A DNA stretch of 64,000 bases, from assembly GCA_037447655.1 (NCBI GenBank), contig JBBHKE010002228.1, positions 34,431 through 98,430 on the forward strand, given 5' to 3'. Made by a program: the position numbers and the translations under genes. The DNA comes from Zygnema cylindricum (lineage: Eukaryota > Streptophyta > Zygnematophyceae > Zygnematales > Zygnemataceae). Below the pieces are notes generated by a model. It was given only the letters and a program-made list of their open reading frames with translations, did not search any database and was not told where the DNA came from. Shown here one piece after another: positions 58,563 through 64,000 of this stretch (the stretch's first letter is position 1; every line of letters begins with the position of its first letter).

Positions 58563-59540
58563 ATGTCGTCAAACTTCCGCCGTTCATGTCAGCCGGCCGA
58601 ATTGATCGCCGGCCGTCAGTTTTTTTGCGGCTGTCAGTATTCCCACGTGGCATCACACGAGGGATGCGATCAATTAATAATAAAAATTCATGGACGACAC
58701 GCGGCCGTACAAGGTACAAATTTTAAACGATTTTTTTTTTTCTTTTTTCTGTTAAATAAATCGGATAGGTTCATTTTTGCGAAGTTCCCTGCATCGTAAA
58801 TTTCATATAGTGATAATTAAAATAAGCGATGTTATAATACTTAAAGTGGGAGGGAGAGGAAAGGGGATGGGGGGTGGGGAGAGAGGAAGGGAAGAGGGAG
58901 AGGGTAGGAGTGTACGCCACTCTCTTTGAGCTATCCCAATGTTTGTTTTTTGTTTTTTAGAATTCTATGTTTATTGTAATTTTTTTATGTTATATGCCAT
59001 TTAAGAAAAATAAACATCTCTTTTTTTAACCTATGAAATAGATTCAGAAAACCGGAAAAAAATAAAAGTGTACATGGAAACTTCTTTTTTGAGTAGTTTT
59101 CACAAACAGACAAAAAAAACAAGGATAGCCCTTTTTTTTCTATCATAATCATTTTCCATCCCAAGAAAAAAAATAACTAATTTTCTAACACAAAAGAAAA
59201 ACAAACAAAATAAATAAATAAATAAAATGGAAAAAGGATACCATAAGGAAAGCCAAAAAAATAAAAAAACAAAAGTGATTAGGAACAAAAATGTGACATG
59301 TGTCATTTCTTTCGATTGGATAAAAAAATAAATTACAAAAACTTCATTAAAAAAGAGAAAATTTCAATTGGAGACGAGCTTAACGTATTAAAACTGAGAG
59401 TAGCTGTTATGTTTTTGGTACATGGAACATGTAAAAGACATGGTGGCAAAAAAGTATATACTTGTTTAAATATAACCCGTTTTAACAAAATTTTGTGGTA
59501 TGAGAAAAAAAAATATTATGAACTTAATGTATGGCTGTAA
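58563..59540 (+). pseudogene. LysM-like peptide gene L4, dead copy
   Basis: 58575-58715 matches L3 exon 1 (TCAGCCGGC..GAATTGATCGCCGGCCGTCAG, CCACGTGGCATCAC) but the ATG is TTG and most of the signal core is deleted. At 59405-59540 ACTTGTTTAAATAT, ACAAAATTTTGTGGTATGAG and TTAATGTATGGCTGTAAG are exon-2 remnants. A purine tract at 58842-58915 marks the intron. Any product from the upstream ATG at 58563 would lack the signal peptide and LysM core. Confidence 0.65.
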
Positions 59541-60382
59541 GAACGAGATTTTATTTGTGTTGTGTTAATTTCTAAACAGAAAGTACGAAGAATAATATGA
59601 AAAATACGAAAATAAAAAAATACGATAAATAAGGAAAAATAAGGAAAAATAGGAAAAATACGAAAATGTGTTATAAGAAAATTTTGATTTAAAGTTAGTA
59701 AAACTTCATTAAGAAAGAACGATCGTAAACCTTCTGAGTAGACGGGAACAAAAAAATAAAAAAAAAACAACAAAAGGCAAAAACGGAACTGAAAAACGGA
59801 ATGTGGGTGGGAGTAAACAAAAAGGAAAAAGAGGAAAGAAAGAAAGAAAGAAACTAACACACAAACAAGGGCAAACAAACACAGGAAGTAGAAAGGATTG
59901 GACCTCAATTTAAAACAAATACCATATTTTTTACTGGTTTTTTCTTGCACTTGAAAAGCTTTCAATGTGTTGTGTTTTTTTTTTTTTTTTTTAGGCAATA
60001 TTTACTGTTATACCTCTCCGGTTTTCTCTAAGCTTTTTGTTTTTTATTTTTGTTCTTGTTTTTGTTTTTTTTTAGATCTCAAAAGCTTTAGAGATGCCAT
60101 GATATAAAATCGCAAAAACCCGAAAAACAGTTAATTCAAAAACCACTGACAAAAAATTTGCTTTTCCTCGTACTCGAGAGACCACATTTTTAGTGAAAAG
60201 AGTGTTAAAACGACGTTTTAACAAGTTTCGACCTATTTACACTTACTTTACTTTTCTTAATTCTATGACATTTTGTAAACATTTATCGACATTTATGTGC
60301 TTTTATGAACATGTAAAATCTATTTTTTTTAAAAGTACAATTAGAACTTCTAAACTTATCTATTGACGACTAAGGAAAGCTC
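59541..60382. other. intergenic, no gene recognised
   Basis: Very AT-rich, with AAATACGAAAA repeats near 59590-59660 and poly-T runs. No supported coding sequence. Confidence 0.5.
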
Positions 60383-61090
60383 ACTTTCCGTTCCCTTTCC
60401 ACATTCTCTCCCTATCTCCCTCTCTTTCCCTCTCCCTCTCTCTCTCTCCCCCTCTCGCTCTCTCCCTCTCCCTCTCCCTCTCTCTCCCTCACAGAGTTGT
60501 TTCTTGTCTTTGGTCCTATTTTTTATCTCTCTACCACCCTCGAATTTACCTTTTACATTCTACTTTTCTTACTTCCCATCCCTTTCCACCAGAAGTCTTC
60601 CCTTCCTCTCCCTCTACACCACTTCATCTCCTCTCTCATTTTTCTAATTATATTTTCGTCTCCTCTCCCCTCCTCCTCCACCCTCTATCCCCCCCCTCTC
60701 TCTCTCTCTCGCTCTCTCCCCCCCCCCCTCCCTCTCCCTCTTTCTCTCCCCCCCCCTCCCCCTCCCCCACTCCTCTCCTCCTCCTCCCTCCCTCTCCCTC
60801 CTACCCTACAGCTTGGCTTTGATCGCCTTAGCATCCGACGGCCGAGATTGGCTCTCGGCTTCGAACTGATTCCGTAAAAGTCGACGGAGCACCTTATTGG
60901 ACGCAGTTCGAGGGAGTTTTTCAACTATTTTGACGGAGTGAATCTATCCAACAAAAGGGGGCAGGGAGGGAGAGGGAGAAAAAAGAGGGAGGAGAGGGAG
61001 GAGAGGGAAACAAAAAGAGGGAGGGGAGGGGAGAGAGGGAAATGAAAAGAGGGAGGGGTGGAGAAATGTGGAGGAGGGAGGGAGGAAATG
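60383..61090. repeat. pyrimidine tracts followed by purine tracts
   Basis: CTCCCTCT-rich blocks at 60390-60490 and 60650-60805, then GGGAGGAGAGGGA blocks at 60955-61080. They resemble the microsatellites of the peptide introns but no exon remnants could be confirmed next to them. Confidence 0.7.
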
Positions 61091-61814
61091 AAAAGGAGGA
61101 AGACGAACGGAAACGGAAATGGAAATAAAACGGAAATGGAAGAGAAGAAGGAAAAAGAAAACAGAAGAAAAAATAAGTATTAATCATTAGTTGTGGATAA
61201 AATCGTATTTTGGTGGATAGAAAATTAACACATCAAATGGGATCGTTTTCCACTGGAAATAGTGTGGATAAAAATTGGGCAATTTCAACCTATTTTGCGA
61301 GGATGTAGTCATCAAAAGAATATTTTCATTCATATAAAAATAAAAATAAAAATAATAAAAATAAAAAAAAAGAGTGAAAAAAAAAAGTGTTGTAAGTGGT
61401 TTGAACCAGAAAAAAACTTTTCAAAAACCCTACAAACAACCAGAAAAGCTAGCCCAAAAACATCCAAAAACTAACAAAACGACAAGAAATCGAGAAAAAA
61501 AAAAAAAAAAAACCCAACCAATCATACTCTTGGAAAAATTGTACAACTAAAAAAAAAAAAAAATAGAATCAGAAAAAGAATTGAAGAAAGGGAAAAAAAA
61601 AACAAAAAAAAAACCTAATAGATGAGAGAAAAAAATACCTTAAAAAGAGGGTTAAGTTTCGATTGAATTGCTTTCGACATTGCGATTTTGAGGTTTTCCG
61701 GAGAAATTTGAGTACTTTCTTTTTGACTATTTTCTTTTAAAACTACCACAATTAGTAAAGATTCCGGACCGCCTCCCGGAGGAGATATCCCGATTGCCGC
61801 GGTTTCCTCAATAC

Positions 61815-64000
61815 TTTCGTGAGAAATATTACAAATTCTTTCGATTTCGACGGAACTAACCTGGTTTTCAAAGAAAAAGAAAAAGAAAAAAAGGAGTTAA
61901 AAGGTTTTTTTTTTGGTTCAAATTTCATAGAAAGATATAGTACAAATTCTTTCGACTTCGACAGAATTAACCTGTTTTTGAAAAAAAAAAAAAAGGAAAA
62001 GAGGAAGAAAGAGGAAAAGAGGAAGAAAAATAAAAAGAAGAAGAAAAAGGAAACAAAAAAAGGAGTTAAAAAGGATTTTTTCTGGTTTGAAAAGAATTAT
62101 AGTTTCATAGAGAGATATATAACAAATTCTTTCCATTTCGACAGAACTAACCTGTTTTTGAAAGAAAAAGGAAAAGAAAAAGAATTAAAGAACAAAAAAG
62201 ACAAAAAAAAAAGAAAATGGGAGTTAATGGATAATTTTTGGTTTAAGAGGAGTTACGAAGACAGATGTATTACAAATTCTTTAGATTTCGACAGAACTAA
62301 TCTGTTTTTGAAAGAGAAAGAAAAAAAAAAGGAAAAGTAAAAGGAAAAGAAAAAGGAACAAAAAAGGAGTTTTTTTTTTTTTTTTTTAAGGCGAGTTACG
62401 AAGAAAAATATTTTACAAATTCTTTAAATTTCCAGGCAACTAACCTGTTAAAGGATGAAAGACTTTTTTTACTCATAATTTCTTAGAAAGATATAATACA
62501 AATTCTTAGTGTTGTGTATTGCAAGGATTTGCCGATAACCGATATGGGCCTTTTTTCGGGTTGCCGATAATCGATATATAGACACGATATATCGACATCG
62601 ATGTTATCGCCGATAAACAACTGATAATAACCGATAATATCGGTTGTTTATTGGCGATAACACCCATATCGATAACTATCGGTGATAAATGTACGGCCCC
62701 GTACACTCAACTGTACGGGTTATTCCCCGGACGTGCTGCTGACCCCCTTCCCCCCGATTTCGGGAAAAAATCGCGATATTTGCTTGATTATTTCTAATTT
62801 AAGGGGGTTTTACTTGGGTTCCACGCTCCCATACCCTTCCAGAATGTCCTTTTGACTGTTATTATTTTTTGCAAGGTTAATTACGCCCTCATATCACTTC
62901 GTTAATGGCGGCAGTCTGACAGATTTGTTCGTCTGCTCTGTTCGTTTGGTTTTTGAAATAGTTTGATATTACAAATTTACAATGAAATTTTTTTTTTTCG
63001 TTTCGGTACTATAGTTTTAGAACTATAAACTATTGTTTTAAGTTTGTCAACGTTTATGTGCTGCGCTGTCCATAATAAACTTCAGTTAAACAGCATACGG
63101 AACAGCTTATACATGGCATGCCACGCTATATAAAGTCACTAATATAATACAGTATATTATAGAAGTACTATTGTATGCGTACTATATTTTTTTAAGTTAT
63201 CGCCGATAAGGAATTTGTTGGTCTCGGACCGATATATCGGGACCTCTGACCGTTCGATAACCGATAACTATCGGTATCGGTATTATCGCGATAATTTTTT
63301 TGCCGATACACAACACTACAAATTCTTCCCATTTCAACGGAACTAACCTGATTTCGAAAGAAAAAGGAAAAAGAAAAAGAAAAGGGGAAAAAAAAAATGG
63401 ATTCATTTTTTTACGTAGATAGAATTACTTAAAAAGACATGTTACAAATTCTAACAATTTCGATGGAACTACCTATTTTCGAAAAGGAAAAGAAAAATAA
63501 AAAGAACTAGAAAAAGACAAAAAATAAAATAAAAATGGGAGTTAAAAGATATTTTTTTGGATTTAAAACGGAACATCTTCATAGAGAAAGATAGAGAGAT
63601 ACATTAGAAAGATATAATGCAAATTCTTTCAATTTTGACTGAACTAAGCTGTTTTTGACAGAAAAAGAAAAGGAAAAAGGAAACAAAACAGGAGTTAAAG
63701 AGGATTTTTCTTTGGTTTAAAAAGAGTTAAGTAAAAAGATGTATTAATTATTTTTTCGATTTCAACAGAGCAAACCTGTTTTTGAAAGAAAAAGGAAAAG
63801 AAAATGAAAAAGAAAAAAAAGAAAAGAAAAGGAAATAAAGGTTTTTTCTTGTTTGAAAAGAATTACTTCGAAAGAAATATTACAAAATCTTTCAATTTCG
63901 ACAGAACTAACCTGTTTTGAAAAGGAAAAAGAAAAAAAGGTAAAAAAAAAAAAAGGGAATTAAAAAGATGTTTTTTTGTTCGACTGATCTGACCCGTTTC
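61815..64000. repeat. satellite array, at least ten units of about 110-180 bp
   Basis: Units share ACAAATTCTTTCGATTTCGACAGAACTAACCTGTTTTTGAAA (in parts), a purine run GAAAAAGGAAAAG of variable length, GGAGTTAAAAAG and TTTCATAGAAAGATATA. They start near 61830, 61941, 62121, 62271, 62414, 62498, 63444, 63620, 63752 and 63880, reaching the window end. One unit is split by a hAT-type MITE. Confidence 0.85.
62507..63318. mobile_element. hAT-type MITE copy 4, inside the satellite
   Basis: Ends TAGTGTTGTGTATTGCAAGG and TTGCCGATACACAACACTA, 812 bp, with a perfect 8-bp duplication CAAATTCT (62499-62506 and 63319-63326) taken from the satellite unit. Inverted relative to the copy at 21331. Non-autonomous. 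Confidence 0.88.

Noticed and set aside
60820-60900. Possible fifth LysM-like exon 1 near the 60.4-61.1 kb tracts
   Set aside because: Only a weak resemblance (GATCGCC..CGACGGCCGAG) without signal-peptide coding or exon-2 traces.

Overview
This is a gene-poor, transposon-rich, AT-rich stretch of a green-plant (streptophyte) nuclear genome. That placement rests on three things: split genes with GT-AG introns for two plant-type proteins (a SECRET AGENT-like O-GlcNAc transferase and an F-box Tubby-like protein whose C-terminus matches the plant family), plant-type Copia retrotransposons, and many MITEs. The species is not determinable from sequence alone; a streptophyte alga or bryophyte would fit. 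No rRNA, CRISPR or organellar genes were seen.

Layout. 1-4504 (minus): the first seven coding exons of a TPR protein, the N-terminal half of an O-GlcNAc transferase of the SEC type; its catalytic domain lies off the left edge. 4741-5847: five MITEs in a near-continuous row just upstream of that gene. 5.85-13.2 kb: non-coding, with dispersed repeats. 15019-22377 (plus): a complete seven-exon Tubby-like F-box gene (595 codons by my splice model) with an unusually long Gly/Val-rich N-terminus, a 39-G run in intron 1 and an 851-bp hAT-type MITE in its last intron. 23.4-27 kb: minisatellites and two more hAT-type MITEs. 27.0-29.6 kb: a decayed non-LTR retroelement with reverse transcriptase and a C-terminal nuclease-like region. 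29.6-44.2 kb: a nest of related Copia elements: a plus-strand element (A) interrupted by a complete non-autonomous element (N), and a minus-strand element (B) interrupted by two solo LTRs (C and D). Target-site duplications let the insertion order be read.

44.4-59.5 kb: the most interesting part. It holds a cluster of small secreted cysteine-rich peptide genes (two intact, one truncated, one dead) with two exons each: a signal-peptide exon, an intron carrying purine-rich microsatellites, and a LysM-like exon with eight cysteines. Two of the copies lie on the arms of a multi-kilobase inverted duplication. A W-box-like inverted pair lies at the same distance upstream of the start in all three copies that retain a start codon. 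60.4-61.1 kb: purine/pyrimidine-rich tracts. 61.8-64.0 kb: a satellite array of ten or more units, split by another hAT-type MITE with a perfect 8-bp target duplication.

The two conserved genes are ordinary housekeeping or regulatory genes. The peptide cluster looks like a young, rearranging, possibly defence-related family in repeat-rich DNA. All exon joins are my own splice models read from the sequence; no alignments or searches were run.
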